From the NCBI GenBank assembly GCA_015680685.1, contig MNCI01008967.1, positions 112,526-176,525 on the forward strand: a stretch of DNA of 64,000 bases. The letters run 5' to 3'. The position numbers and the translations under genes were made by a program. Positions 37,187 through 49,254 of the stretch are shown here, piece after piece. The notes below the pieces were generated by a model that was not told the origin of the DNA, ran no database searches, and saw only the letters and a list, made by a program, of their open reading frames with translations. Position 1 is the first letter of the stretch; each line of letters starts with the position of its first letter. The DNA comes from Gnetum montanum. Its lineage: Eukaryota > Streptophyta > Gnetopsida > Gnetales > Gnetaceae.

Positions 37187-37300
37187 TATATATAGGTTTT
37201 GTTGATGCGATATCATGTACACCATAGCACAAGCCCGATATCACATCAGACCTGATATCAGGTACCTGATATCGCATCCCTTCCAAAATAGGGTACTTAG
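37187..37300 (-). promoter_or_regulatory. Internal promoter-like block in B with LTR-type GATATC repeats
   Basis: Minus strand: four GATATC-type units (CTGATATC, TGATATCGG and similar) at 37300-37200, then TATATATA at 37194-37187. The B LTR has the same GATATC-type repeats just upstream of its own TATA box (41113-41106). It lies about 255 bp before the intron donor and about 520 bp before the accessory ATG. Confidence 0.55.
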
Positions 37301-37330
37301 TAAAATTGATAAATTTTTGAGCTTTCACAA

Positions 37331-38690
37331 TAAAAAAAGGAATGATTTGAGGTAGATTTGAAAGCTCTGGGATAATGTCAAGTGGACATTAAATTAAAAA
37401 GTGTAATGAACTGGAATCATACAATGAAGTTCTTGAATAGGGTGAGGAAAATGGACATGTAGTGGTGCAAAAGAATGTTTGATTGAAATGATGATAATGG
37501 AAAGAATAAATTTGGCAATGCAGTACTCACAAGGTATAAGATGATGTGGTGATGTGCAACACATAAAAATTACAAAAGTCATGCAAGTGGGTCCTCCCAA
37601 AACAAGTTCCAACCTATCATGCCTTTGCATAACCACACCTTAAAATGTCCGTAGGCACTAGAAGGGTTAAATGTAATTTGCATCAGTGCAAAAAAACACA
37701 CACATGTTAAATACCACCGTGATGAGGTATGAATTCTATGCCACACAAGATACAACTTGAAATACTTTGATAGTGGGATGAGATGAATCATAGAAGGGAT
37801 TGCAGAGAATTGGGACATGCGATAACTTACTCTATGTACAATGAATCCAAAGTGTTGTGCATGATTAAGGTACCATTAGCCTTTTGGTCCAAGATCACAA
37901 CCAAGTCCATAACTCTAATCAATCACATCACATTGTTTCATCCCAATGATAGAAAACCATAAGAGCATCAAAATAGTAAGGTGTACGATCACTTGGCATT
38001 TTGCACAAGGGAGGAGTGATCCAAATTTTTCTATGACATGTTTTTCTTTGAGAATTATTTTCTACCTCTCTTCTTTCTTTTCTTTTTCTTCTTTTGGCTA
38101 TTGTGGCACTTTGTCTTTTCCAAAGATGATCCAGAGAAGCCACCAATATTTAGGCATGGGTGCATGTCTTTCTAGTGGAATCCCCTAGAATAGCATTGAG
38201 TTCCTTTATTGAGTGTCTTTATCACAACTCTTACTCCCATTTTTCATTAGATCTACAAGGATCATAGTATAACCAAGCTACATGATAGCACACACAGATG
38301 TCACCAAAGAGAATCCACAAGTTTTCTTGATATCACACCCTTGTTATTCCCTCTTAGTCCATCACTCTTCACTTTGGGCATAATGAGTACAAAGTTACTT
38401 TAAGTTTTAATGATAACAAGAATATCATCGTACCCAAAGTAGAACCTCTTATTAATAGAATGGGTGGGTGGATGCTATGGGCTCACTATCCAAATAATTA
38501 GTCCCTTGTAACTTGATAGCATAGAAAAACACCTCAACTAACTAGTTACATGAGTGTTTTATTCATAGATGAGATTACCCACAAAAAGATAAAACAAAAA
38601 ATTGAAAGATAAAAAATTAGAAAATAAAAAAATTGAAACATAAAAAATTGTAAAACCAAATAAAAAGAAAAACATTTACTAATCTTACTT
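37331..38690 (-). other. AT-rich post-pol-type non-coding region of B
   Basis: Matches E 61-400 and, more weakly, A 43640-44985 (A/T-rich AAAATTGAAAA runs, CAAGTGG(G/A)TCCT(C/T)CC block at 37590 and 43855). No frame recognised. Confidence 0.55.
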
Positions 38691-40344
38691 GTTAGAATGG
38701 GGGATGTCCCCCATAATTGAACCTTTGATCATGGTGAGAATTAATAAATGGAAAGTTTGGATCCATGCATGTTGGAAATATTGGGGTCCAATCAAATCCA
38801 AACCACTGGGTGTCTTTTGGTGTAGTGGCAAGAACGTACCAAACTGGGGTTCATACAATTGATTAAAGTAGGCATAATGGGGAAAATTATAAGATGTGGT
38901 CATGTGATAAGAAGTTGACCCACTATGGCACCCGTGACCATAAGATGGTATGCAAGGATTGATATGTCTCCCCATGTGGTTATATTTATTAGCTACATAG
39001 TTGTTGGAGTGTTGATTGGTGGCCTGGATAAGGTAACAGGAGGCGTTGAGTTTGAAGAGAAATGTGCATCACCATGTTGGGCTTATGCTAAGTTGGAGGA
39101 TGCAATGGTTTTAGAACCATGTTATCTCTTTCTACATCCATGCCTAAAGAAAGGATACTTCCAACATTGTACACTCCCACTACTATTGATAGTAGTAGCA
39201 CAAGTAATGTTCATTGGTTGGTGTTGTGGTGCAAAACTTTCCAATACAACTGGTGGCGATGTAGAAGGAGATGAAGAATGAGAATATTAAGAGCAAGAAG
39301 GAATGTAAGGAACATGAGGTGGTGATCCTATGGGAGAGGACATGGGTTGATAATATTTGAAAGAATGGTAATGATGATGTGAAGCAAAGGATGTTGATCC
39401 AGTCAAATAAATAGGGTGTTGAACATAATAAGCACTTGGTGTCAGGGCATATGAAGGTTGAAGCTAGTTTAGCGATGGTCTCCCCCATGATTGGGGGTTT
39501 TGCCACTACAGTTGAACACAGTACTTTTATATAATATTTGGCTATGTAACAAAATTTGGTATTGGCCTTTGGGATGATCATACAAGCAAACATCATAGTA
39601 ATACGACTAATTTGTAGTTGTGCCCCTATCCTTATTTCCTTCAGCCCTTCTTTCTGATCGTCAAATGGTGTTATGTCCTATTTCTCGATTTGGCATCCTC
39701 TATTTGTTCTAGTTGCCAAAGTGATCTTGTGTGGTTTTACCTCTAATAATGTTTGCATATTCTCTACATTTTTCATGTATCCATTCCATCATCTTATTGA
39801 TCTTTGCCTCAATGTCATCTAGTGATTTTAGTATTGGCAAAGATGGGGATGGTTCCACCTCCTCGAGGTGAGTTGATTTCTCCTCTTCATGATTATGGAC
39901 CTTCATTACTTTAAGAGTTTGGTCTTGTTGAGATCTTTCAACATTCTCCCATTTGGCTATTTCTCCTTCTTCTTTTGCTACTCACTTAATAAGCTCTTGG
40001 AATTGGTGGGTTCATAGTTCATATAGTTGACCTAGTGCATACATCCCTAGGGTCTTCCTTGTTTCATTATGGAGCCCATCCATGATGTGACACATTAACC
40101 TTTCCTCGAAGAACCCATGGCCTAGACATTTTTTTAACAAAGATTAATACCTTTCTAAGGCCATGTCCAAGGGTTCATGTTTCCCTTGTTTCCACTCTTG
40201 GATTTGTCTCCTCAAGGCTAACACTCTTGCACAGGTATGATATCTTTCATTAAAGAGTTTCACCATTGTAGGCCATTGGAGAATTGAATGAGGGGGCTCA
40301 TAAGGCGTAGGACAATACAATTTCACCAATCCCCAACAACTAGC
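38690..40344 (-). pseudogene. Truncated gag of element B
   Basis: Starts almost at the primer site: minus strand 40310-40144 carries QWPTMVKLFNERYHTC and LRRQIQEWKQGKHEPLDMALERY. It continues past a stop into LLKKCLGHGF and MDGL, the retrotransposon gag (capsid) pattern. 39906-39709 is an E/K-rich segment and 38975-38685 a Y/H/P-rich tail. In A the matching part begins at about 58195 and is preceded by some 1.2 kb of gag that B lacks. It is not followed by protease. Stops and frameshifts interrupt it. Confidence 0.7.
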
Positions 40345-40348
40345 ACCA

Positions 40349-40365
40349 TCCCCAACAACGGCACG
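40349..40365 (-). other. Primer binding site of element B
   Basis: Minus strand CGTGCCGTTGTTGGGGA, close to the tRNA-Asp-type site TGGCGCCGTTGCCGGGGA used by many plant gypsy elements. It lies two bases from the LTR end. Confidence 0.65.
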
Positions 40366-40367
40366 AA

Positions 40368-41224
40368 TGATATGCAACAAGGTACCCCTATGCTCAACCA
40401 TATGAAAATGAGCATATATGCGTGATCGAGTTGAACTCTACAGATAGACTAGTTGTGGCACCTAGATAGTTATACATTAATCACAATTCACTATCTTCCC
40501 ACTTGGACTAATATTTACTTTATCACGTATGGTTTAGTCCAGAGTGAGGTGTATGATGTGATTTCTAATACTATGCTACTCCTAAAGACAATGAGAAATA
40601 ACTTGATTAAGCTAATAAGCAATATGAAATAATATCTACGCTAGCCTAAGTGTAATGAGCATCTATCCTTAATCATCTGTATGCATCTTGTACTTTGTGT
40701 ACTACTTCTAGGACTACCAAGTGCACATTACTTACATCACTACGCGATACGCTATTGGGTTACCACATAGTTACACTTAAATGTTCATGTTTAAGTCATA
40801 CTCACTCCATGTTAATGACAGGAATAGTAAATTACAATAAAAGAAATATTATCTAAGAAAACAACAATAAATAATTAACAATTAAAATAATTAAAAACTA
40901 AGTGAATGTTGCAATGATGGAGTAATCTCGATCTTTATTGTCGATTCTGTGTGTGACCAAGTATGTCACACTCGAATAAAGGTTCCATACAATTACAAGC
41001 ATCACACTATTGGCATGCACTTAGGAAAAGAACTAAAAACTAACAAAAAGGCTCAACCCTAAAGACTTACCAAAAAAACTCTCTTCACTATGCACCTAAA
41101 TGCTATATTTATAGGCTAATACAAGAATCACAATATCGTGTATATGATATCGTATCTAGGCTACAATATTGCGTGTCCAATATCATGTACCTAATATTGG
41201 GGCCTGGTAAACCATGATTTATCA
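40368..41224 (-). repeat. Element B 5' LTR
   Basis: 857 bp; partner of 18830-19696. TATAAATA at 41113-41106 after GATATC/CAATATC-type repeats. Confidence 0.88.
41106..41113 (-). promoter_or_regulatory. TATA box of the B 5' LTR
   Basis: TATAAATA on the minus strand, same position as in the 3' LTR. Confidence 0.6.
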
Positions 41225-41229
41225 GTGAG
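41225..41229. repeat. Right target-site duplication of element B
   Basis: GTGAG, identical to 18825-18829. Confidence 0.85.
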
Positions 41230-43096
41230 TTTCTCCTATTACTATCTCACAAATTTGACCATTTGGTCCCTTTTTTCTTGACATTGTATAGGTAATAAAT
41301 GTCTTTGTTCAAGGTCAGATTCTCCTTACAGACTTGCACCAAGTCCTTATAGTGTTGAAGATAAGAACTTCCAATAAGTAAACATTAAAGACTATCATCT
41401 TCTTAGCATTCTTAGCCTCTTTTAATTGATTCTAAGGATAGAGGAAAGCTCCATTTCATGTCACAGCCTAGCTAAGAATGGTAGGATCAGCTAATCGAGC
41501 TCTCAATTCTACAACCTTGGAAGCCAAATTTTGGTTCTTATTAGTGGCTACCTCAAGTTGGATGTTTGATATGATAAGCTTAAACTTTGTTTATAGTAAC
41601 TCTAATTGGGTTGTAGTGATTTCCTCTGGGATATCAAAGATCTCTAGAAGTAGTTGCCCTATCCCCACTAGTTAGTCCAACACTTCTTCATGTTGGGCTA
41701 CGCTTAGCCTCCCACATGTTAATCCTACAGAAGCATGCACATCTTTGAGTGCAATAATATCTGGCATGGCTACTATAGGAGAATTTAATGCTTCAACCAC
41801 CTTATTAACCACCATCTCTACCATTTTTCCCTATCCCAAATGTTGTATCACCAAGACAATAGCCTCCTCACCCTCCTCCAAGTGCACCATGTAGGTTGCA
41901 ACATTTCCAAAAATTTTAGGAAACTCTTGTTATCTAGGGATGAACATCATAACCTTTCAGGCACTTGGATTTGATCTTATAGACCCCAACATACTTTGGA
42001 TGGAAAACAATGGTGTAGTCTCTTCTAGCTAGCTTATTATTTTGGTGATTTCATTGAGATGACTCAACACTAGCTAGTAGACTAATGGTTTACAACCACT
42101 TGGTTATCCTTGCTACTATTACAAGATTAGCTCACAAAATTTCCTCATGCATTTTATGGATGCACGAGCCTCCAATGTTGTCTCCTTGGTGGGTGGTGGT
42201 GGTGGCCACTCCTCCTCAAGTAGCTTTGCTAGTGCTTTGTCCTTTATCATCTCCTACCAAGAGGTAGTAGAAGCATGATGAATGGTATCATTGGCATAAC
42301 AAGCTATGAATCCCCTTTTGCAAAGTTTTCTAATCAACCATGGGAAGGGAAGTATCTTCCTCCATCACTTATTTTCTTTGAAATACTTTTCAATCTCTAG
42401 GAAGATGAGCTAAGGGAGATTAATGGAAAACTTACCACTTAGAGTAGCACATGCATAAGTTGAGAAGGTAGTGACTTTACTAGGCCTCACAGTTGAGTTC
42501 AAGTGGTAAGCCACAATCTTTAAATAAATTATCTCCACCTTGGTTAGTACATAGTACTCCTTACAAATTACCACATAGCAATGTTTAATCCACTCCTTAA
42601 CTTCAGGATCTACTTACATTGGAATTCTTTCCAATGTTGTCCTAGTATCTAGTAGTCTAAGGGCCTCTGTAATGGCCTAAATTGAATAGGACATGCTGAT
42701 GTCCTTGATCTTGATAGTGGATAATACCTATCCATTTTTCCAAAATAAATAAGTTTCTTCCATGTACCACTCCATGCTAGAAGTGAGGATGGGCCACATG
42801 GGAGACCCTTGTAGTTGAGTCTTGACCTCTTCTAATGCCAAGTCCAAGAAGGTGCCAAAGTAAAGTTCTTGGAAAATAGAACTTTGGACTTCCTTGGAAC
42901 AAATTTGCTCAAGGTAGGCCTCAATAAATGTGACCTTCAAATTCGGCACCTCATCTTATCTTAATTGGCCTAATTTTGCTATGGAAATTTGAAGATCCCA
43001 TTGTGTGTGTTTTTGCTTCACCTTCTTAGGGCTATTCTAGCTATTAGCCCCTTACTCCTCTAGGTCTCTTCTCCCTTGGCTAGGATGATTATTCAT
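41230..43096 (-). pseudogene. N-terminal part of the element A accessory frame
   Basis: ATG 43096 (MNNHPSQGRRD) one base after an acceptor-like CATCACAG. The open part 42949-42728 matches the B protein: LEEVKTQLQGSPMWPIL, EETYLFWKNG. Further down, around 42350-42290, the LPFPWLIRKLCK phrase recurs. The frame is cut by element B at 41229 and resumes at 18824. Stops at many Q and W codons mark it as a pseudogene. Its place after integrase equals that of the env-like frame in Athila elements; the product's role is unknown. Confidence 0.65.
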
Positions 43097-43097
43097 C

Positions 43098-43265
43098 CTG
43101 TGATGTCTTTGATGCCGTTTGTGATCACAAACATAACCCAAGATTGGTGTTTTATGTGTAACTATTAATACTTTGATACTTTTTCTCATTTTGTCAAGTT
43201 ACACTTTCGTTAGTTGTGATCATGGTAGATGGATTATTTTATTATTATTTTATCTATTTAGCTAC
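43098..43265 (-). other. Putative 5' UTR intron of the A accessory gene
   Basis: Donor CTTAG|GTAGCT at 43265 and acceptor GACATCACAG ending at 43098, 168 bp, T/A-rich inside. Length is nearly that of the E intron (166 bp). Confidence 0.5.
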
Positions 43266-43555
43266 CTAAGTTTTTTTATGATGTTTAACTTAGTATAAAT
43301 TGGTAATTTTAATAATATTTTATTAGTTAAATGTTGTGGAGTTGGAAAGTTTTCAAAATGTTTTCCATCATACACCATAGGTTTTGGCCCCCAGAACATA
43401 AAGCTAACCTCTGATAGCTCAAGGGTTGATGAATAGATTAAATTAGACAAGCTGGTAGAAATTTATGGCTTTGGGAAGGCTTTGAGCTCTAAAAATTGCA
43501 AAAAATCCTTTAGCATTGGAATGCAAATGTGAAACTTTGGGTAATGGTTAGTATG

Positions 43556-43620
43556 TATTTATAGTATTTTATTATGCATCAACAGGGATGCATCAATGCA
43601 ACTATAGGGAAAAAGTTTTA
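43556..43620 (-). promoter_or_regulatory. Internal promoter-like block in A with LTR-type ATGCATC repeats
   Basis: Plus-strand sequence ATGCATCAACAGGGATGCATC at 43574-43594 occurs almost identically in the A LTR at about 60358-60378. On the minus strand it is followed by TATAAATA at 43563-43556, as the LTR repeats are followed by the LTR TATA box. The accessory ATG is about 460 bp downstream, beyond the intron. Confidence 0.6.
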
Positions 43621-44977
43621 CATGTAAAAACTAGTATAGAAAAAGAGTTTTTCGATGAAATTTGAGTTCAAAAGAAGTTAGAAAAGCCTAGATTGAAGGA
43701 CAAAGCATTGAATAGGATGTAGAATATGTTTAAAAAATGTGTAAATGGAGATCGAATACCAAGAAGTGCAAAAACTAGATGTTTGGTGGTGGAAAACAAT
43801 AGATTTAAGAGTAGAATGACTATGGGATAAGAACACCATCCAAACTGAGTATGCAAGTGGATCCTTCCCATAGTAGGCTCATGCCCTTAATTCCCTTTCA
43901 TACCCTCATAGTGAGTCTGTAGGTCTCGAGGATGATTAATGACTATAAATTGTTAAAAATTGAACAACACAAAATACCATCAAAGAATTAAGACACATGT
44001 ACATGGGCACATTGATGAAACATGATAATAGGTAGTGAGATGGAAAATATATTGAAGTGAGGAGAGAGAATGGAATGAAGTTCCTTATTCTGGTCAAATT
44101 ACGTTTTTATGGAGTTTGAGATTCAAGTGATCTTGAAAACTTCACATCCTTAGTTGAAATCAAGACCATCCACTTCCAGTGGCTTCACATTAACATGTTG
44201 AGTCCATCCAACTACCTAAAGCTCATGGACACCAACAAAGATCATCCAATATTCCAAATAGAGAAGAAAAGAGAAACAAAAGAGAAGAAGAAAAAAGTGA
44301 AGAGGACCTTAGTTAGACAAATGCATTCAGGCATGGATAACATGTCTTTCCAACCCCATAACCAATGCTTGTAGCCCATTATTTTATCTAAGGGGTGTTC
44401 TTTGAATTCTCTATTTTTTTTCATGGGAATCACACCATATAAAGACATTACTTCTTGTTATTGGACAATGGTAGAAATGATGAGGAATCAATGAGAATAC
44501 CCATAAAAATCCAAATAATAGGCAAGTAAAAAAGGTACCTAATTCTATTAAAGCCACACCCTTACTAGTTCCAATTGATCCATTCCAAGTCTAGGGAGCA
44601 CTAAGGTCACAAGTTTGTTCTAAGTTTCTCTTTAGAAAGGACACCATGTTTCCAAATAAGAGAGCAGCATGAAGTTTTTAGTGGAATGTGCAAATGTCAT
44701 GGGCTTACTTCCTAGTACCATGTGGAAACCAATGTCCCATTAGTCAATGTCAAAATTCAATGATGAAATCTAATCATTAAGAAATCAATTTAGTGATAGA
44801 ATTTAATTAACCACCATTAATTAGTAGTTGTGTTTAGCATCAAAGTCCTGATGGAAATAAAGAAGAAAAAGACATGTAAGAAAATTCAAATAAAGAAAAA
44901 ATATAGAAAAAATTTGGCAAATATTCAAGAAAATAGAAAATATAAGAAAAATGATGTAAAACAAAAAAGTTAAAAAA
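43621..44977 (-). other. Post-pol non-coding region of A
   Basis: A/T-rich, no frame. It shares short blocks with the equivalent regions of B (37331-38690) and E (61-1512). Confidence 0.5.
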
Positions 44978-46490
44978 TTAAGTAACCAATTTGTAGGATG
45001 TCAACATGGATGGCCATCTCCCCCATGACTGAGTTAGAAGGGAGATATTTGAAAGATTGAGCATGCTTGACCATTTAGTCAAGGCATTATTCCCACTCAC
45101 TATTCTTATCTCCAAGAAAGGCTTAAGTTGTTGGATGTTAACTAATAACCTTTTGTTCAAGCTATTACAATGATATATCTTCATGGCCACAAATGGAAAA
45201 CTTTCATATATAATGTAAGGATCCTCCCATAGTGTTTGGAATTTAGTATGTTGAGGTACAAGCATGGGTTTCCAATAGAGCACCTTATCTCCAAGTTTAA
45301 ACTTTACTTTTATTATTTTAAGGTCATGGCATTGTTTGTTGTGTGCCTTGTGCACTTCATTCAATGATAGAGCCACTAATCTATTCTTGTCTAGTGTGTT
45401 GAGATTCATTAGTCTTTCTCTTTAGGCTAGAATTAGGTTTGAGTCAAAGTCATAAGCCATTGAAAGTGTATGGAGCTCAGCTTGGATGAGAAAATTTGAA
45501 AGGTTTCTATATACTAACTCATAGGGAGAATAACCAATAGGAAATTTCCATGTTAAATGATAAGCCCAAAGTGCATTGTTGAGTTTATTGCTCCAATCCT
45601 TCCTATATTTACTAACTATACATGTCAGTATTTTGGTAATTTCCCTAGTGGTGACTTCAAGTTAACCATTGGCTTCGGGGTGGTATGGAGTTATTATTTT
45701 ATGTTTAACCCCCAAGTGTTTCATGAACTTTTGAAAAGTTGCACCAGTAAAGTGTGTTCCATTATCTAAAATCAGTACCTGTAGCACACCAAACCTATTT
45801 ACAACATTTTATTGTACAAATTGTGCCATCATAAAGAATGAACAATCAGTGATGGTGGCAAATTTAGACCATTTGCTATAGTAGTCAATAGCCATGATGA
45901 TGTAGGCCTTTTCCTTTAACATGGGATTGATGGGTCCCATGAAGTCAATCCCTCAAAGATCAAAAGGCTCTAGTGGTTGGATCCACTATTTAGGCCCTTT
46001 CATATGTGCAACCATCCCTCTATCACATTGGCATCTATCAAAGGAACAGAAGGAGTGATGGACATCCCTAAAGATTGTAAGCCAATAATACCCTATCATG
46101 AGGATCTTGATGGTTATCCTCCTCCTAGCATAGTAGCCCCCACAAGAACCTTCATGTGCATCCTAGAGGACTTGGAGTTGATTAACATTAGGGACACACC
46201 ATTGTACTAAGCCATCTATGCAACTCTTCTAGAGATTGTCATTAATTTCCATAAAGTATTTAACATGATGAAGAAACTATTGTTTCTTCCTGTGATCCCA
46301 CTCCTATAGCATCTCCTATGTGAGTAGATAGGAGAGGATGTGCTCATACTAGTTTTTTTCTTTGAAGTTTTGAGAATTAACAACACCAATGAAGAGAAGT
46401 TCTTTAGGAAATTGATCAAATAGTGGGCTCTCTTCCTAGTTACTATTCCATCTCAACCGAGACAAGTGGTTAGCAACCACATTCTCGATC
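44978..46490 (-). pseudogene. Element A integrase
   Basis: An HHCC-like zinc region near 46230-46020 (CSF.RCQC.RG in a shifted frame) is followed by the catalytic core: GIDFMGPINP near 45945, AIDYYSKW, then LILDNGTHF near 45770 and ITPYHPEANG near 45690. The C-terminal part is open at 45409-44978 with KVKFKLGDKVLYW, the usual Ty3/gypsy integrase tail. It would insert the cDNA; here it is broken by stops. Confidence 0.8.
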
Positions 46491-46499
46491 CCCTTTCAC

Positions 46500-46830
46500 T
46501 CAACCATTATTAAGTTAAACTCCTAAAGGATCACCAACCATCATAAGACATAGGGGATCACTATTGGCTTGTTCATTAAGAACCAAATGGCACTATGATC
46601 GGTGTGCATAAAAAATTTGTACCCAAGCACATAGTGTCTTAATTTCTCTAACACATACACCACTACCATAAGCTCTTTTTCAGTGGTGATGTAATTGAGT
46701 TGTGCACCCACAAGACTTTTTCTTACATAATGGATGTAATAATGATGTTTTTGATCATCCATATATGTTAGTACAACTTCCAAGGCATAATTTGATGCAT
46801 TTGTCATGATATGAAATGGCCTAGACTAGT
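46500..46830 (-). pseudogene. Element A RNase H
   Basis: Open at 46807-46541 with TNASNYALEVVL, NYITTEKELMVVVYVLEKLRHY and HTDHSAIWFLMNK, the classical Ty3/gypsy RNase H sequence between reverse transcriptase and integrase. Confidence 0.85.
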
Positions 46831-46839
46831 CTGGTGCTC

Positions 46840-48116
46840 ATAGAATTGGGGTTTCTACAAGTTTCTACATCAACTATTGGAATGTGTTCTTACATTTCTT
46901 GATCCAAAAAAATGGTTCATCTTTCTTTGTGAGCTTCACCAATAGCTTTATGATCCAAAAAAATGGTTCATCTTTCTTTGAGCTTCACCTATGGTAACCA
47001 ATGTTATCAAGGAATGACCTCATGTCTTTTACAATTTCTAGTTGACTAGTTATTCATTGGATGACCCTCATTTTCTTTAGGTCTACATTGACACCTTTGT
47101 TTAAAATCCTATGCCCTAAGACAATGCCCTCTTGGACCATCAAGTGACTCTTTTGCCAATTGAGCCTCAAGTTTATCTCCACACATCATTGAAGAACTTG
47201 CTCAAGGCACTCAAATGCCTTACTCAAATGTAGCCTCATAGGTAGAGAAGTCATCCATGAAGACTTCTACCCCACCACCGATCTATTATTAGAAGATGCT
47301 TAGGGTCAAACATTGAAATGTGGTAGGAGCATTGCAAAGGCCAAAAAGCATCTTTCTATATGTGAAAGCCTCCCAAGGACTTGTGAATGTTCTCTTGTCT
47401 TAGCCATTTGGTGTAATATAGATCTACTTCTAGCCACTATAACCATCCAAAAAGTTGTAGTAACAATGTTCCACAATGGTATCTAGAACTTGATCTACAA
47501 ATGGAAATGGAAAATGATCTTTGTAAGTGGCCATATTCAATAGCCAAAAGTCTATATAGACTCTTCACTTTTCTCATTTCTTTGGCACAATCATAAGTGA
47601 ACTAACCCACTTGCTATCCACAATGAGGTAAATGAACTTAGCTTTGAGGAGTTGTTCAATTTCTTCCTTGATGATTTTCTTGAGCATTGGGTTCAAGCAT
47701 CTTTGTAGCTATCTCTTTTATCTAATGGAGGAGTCTATAAAAATCTGTGTTGGCATATCCTCAGATCGATTCTTGTTAATTCATGATATAACCAAGCAAA
47801 GACTATTGGCCATTTTTTCATAAATTTCAATAATTTCTTCTTCTATATAGAAGCAAGTGTGGCATTAATAATAACCATCTTGCCATTGTTTAAGAAAGCA
47901 TATTCCATTCCTACTAATAGATCTTTTAACTCAAGGGGCTCTTACTTGAAAGCTTCAAGGATCTTCAACTCTCCTTAATCAATTTTTCTTTGTTCATTAG
48001 AGATTTGGTGATCAATTTGCTCTAACTTATCCATGCTTTCAACATATGAACTTGTGAGGCTATCAGCTAGTTCTATGCACATTGTCAATTCAGCCTCATT
48101 ATCTATGGTCAAGCAT
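46840..48116 (-). pseudogene. Element A reverse transcriptase
   Basis: The minus strand carries VFMDDFS with the catalytic box FMDD at 47261-47250. RCVEINLRLNWQKSHLMV and GIVLGHRI follow near 47190-47090. Upstream to about 47870 lie degraded palm motifs. A short direct duplication (ATGATCCAAAAAAATGGTTC-type, 46900-46990) occurs at the RT/RNase H border. The domain is separated from its protease by element D, inserted at 48121/56227. Confidence 0.78.
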
Positions 48117-48121
48117 TGGGT
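48117..48121. repeat. Left target-site duplication of element D
   Basis: TGGGT; the partner TGGAT is at 56227-56231, one transition apart. Confidence 0.7.
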
Positions 48122-49199
48122 TGTTGACATTTTGGTATGTCAATACCTTAAGAAAAATGTAGAACATAGTTTGTTTTTTATGTGTGTTAATCTTGAGGGA
48201 CATGAATGATAACTCAAGGAAATGAAATCTACAATAAGATGTTAAAATGGAGACTACATAGGAAGGATGAGAGCATGGACAAGTATGGATGAAAATAAAG
48301 GCTACAAGTTAAATGAAGATGCTTCAAGGATTAGGAAGAAGGAAAATTGATGATAGGAAACTTTATAAAACAAGGAATAAAAGTTGAGGAGACATCTACT
48401 ATTTTTAGAAGTCATCTCCATCATAGAGTAGATGTCTCCTTAGAGATATCCCACTTTAGAACAAGACATCTCTCCAAAATTGAGGAAAATCTTAGGTAGA
48501 CATCCCAACTTTGAAAGAGATGTATACACTAGCTATTGGGTAGCCATTACATGAATTTTTAAGAGTTTTCAAAAACTCCTAAGTTATAATAAGAAGCCAA
48601 ATTCTTGAGAATTAAGAAAGTGTTGTAAACATTGAAGTACTTATTATCTAATCTATGCTCTTAAACTTTTGTCCTTCATTGTTACATCATTTACTTGGTT
48701 GTATGTTAATTGTATGTTGAATTAAGCTTCAACAACAAGGACTTGTAATTTTATTTACATTTTTTCCTTGTATCTTTTCTTTTTCTTGTTGCCCTGCGAA
48801 GTTGATGTGCTTCTACTAAGAAAGTATCCATATTGAGCTTGTCAGGATCCTATAGGATTGAGCAGTTTTGTAGCATCAAAACACTCTAGAATGGAGCTCA
48901 ATTTTGTAAAGGTTATGGGATCCTCTAAACCACATTTTGAGATTGTTGGAACCTTGAGAGATTGAGAGATTTTGCAACAATGAAACTCTCCATAGCAGAG
49001 CTCAAATCTTATAAAGGTTCTGGTGTCCTCTAAATCACATTTTGGAAAAAACAAAGTTCAAAGGTATGCAAGGAATCTACCCTCTAAGTGTGGACTACCC
49101 AAGTGGAGGAACCATGTAAATCTTGGTTTGTTTTGTGTGGTAGGTTCAATTTCAATTTGGAGAACTTATTCAACCACCTTTATAAGTTCTTGATCCTCA
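48122..49199 (+). repeat. Element D 5' LTR
   Basis: 1078 bp, TGTTGACA...GATCCTCA. Partner of 55150-56226 across its length. U3 carries repeated GACATCT/AGATGTC motifs at 48410-48530. Confidence 0.88.
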
Positions 49200-49201
49200 A
49201 G

Positions 49202-49213
49202 TGGTATCAAAGC
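49202..49213 (+). other. Primer binding site of element D
   Basis: TGGTATCAAAGC, one base from the initiator-Met tRNA site TGGTATCAGAGC and two bases after the LTR end. Confidence 0.8.
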
Positions 49214-49254
49214 CAAGCACTCTTATACTCAATGTCAACTTTCAAGAGTGAACC

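Larger units (their letters stand above)
18830..41224 (-). mobile_element. Element B: pol-less gypsy-type retroelement, split by C
   Basis: LTRs at 18830-19696 (3') and 40368-41224 (5') are bounded by a perfect 5-bp duplication GTGAG. Minus-strand order: 5' LTR, tRNA-Asp-type primer site (40365-40349), truncated gag (40344 to about 38690), AT-rich post-pol region, internal promoter-like block (37300-37187), intron-like segment, accessory frame (36668 to about 34130), internal end, [element C], polypurine tract (19705-19697), 3' LTR. No protease, reverse transcriptase or integrase motif occurs between gag and the post-pol region. Without C it is about 8.5 kb. It resembles a non-autonomous relative of A, though its LTR belongs to a different subfamily. 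Confidence 0.8.

Noticed and set aside
38925-39281. 118-residue plus-strand frame
   Set aside because: Antisense to the gag tail of element B; no family resemblance.
16700-41224. Element A and B LTRs taken as separate solo LTRs
   Set aside because: Primer sites, polypurine tracts and target duplications pair them as ends of two large elements.
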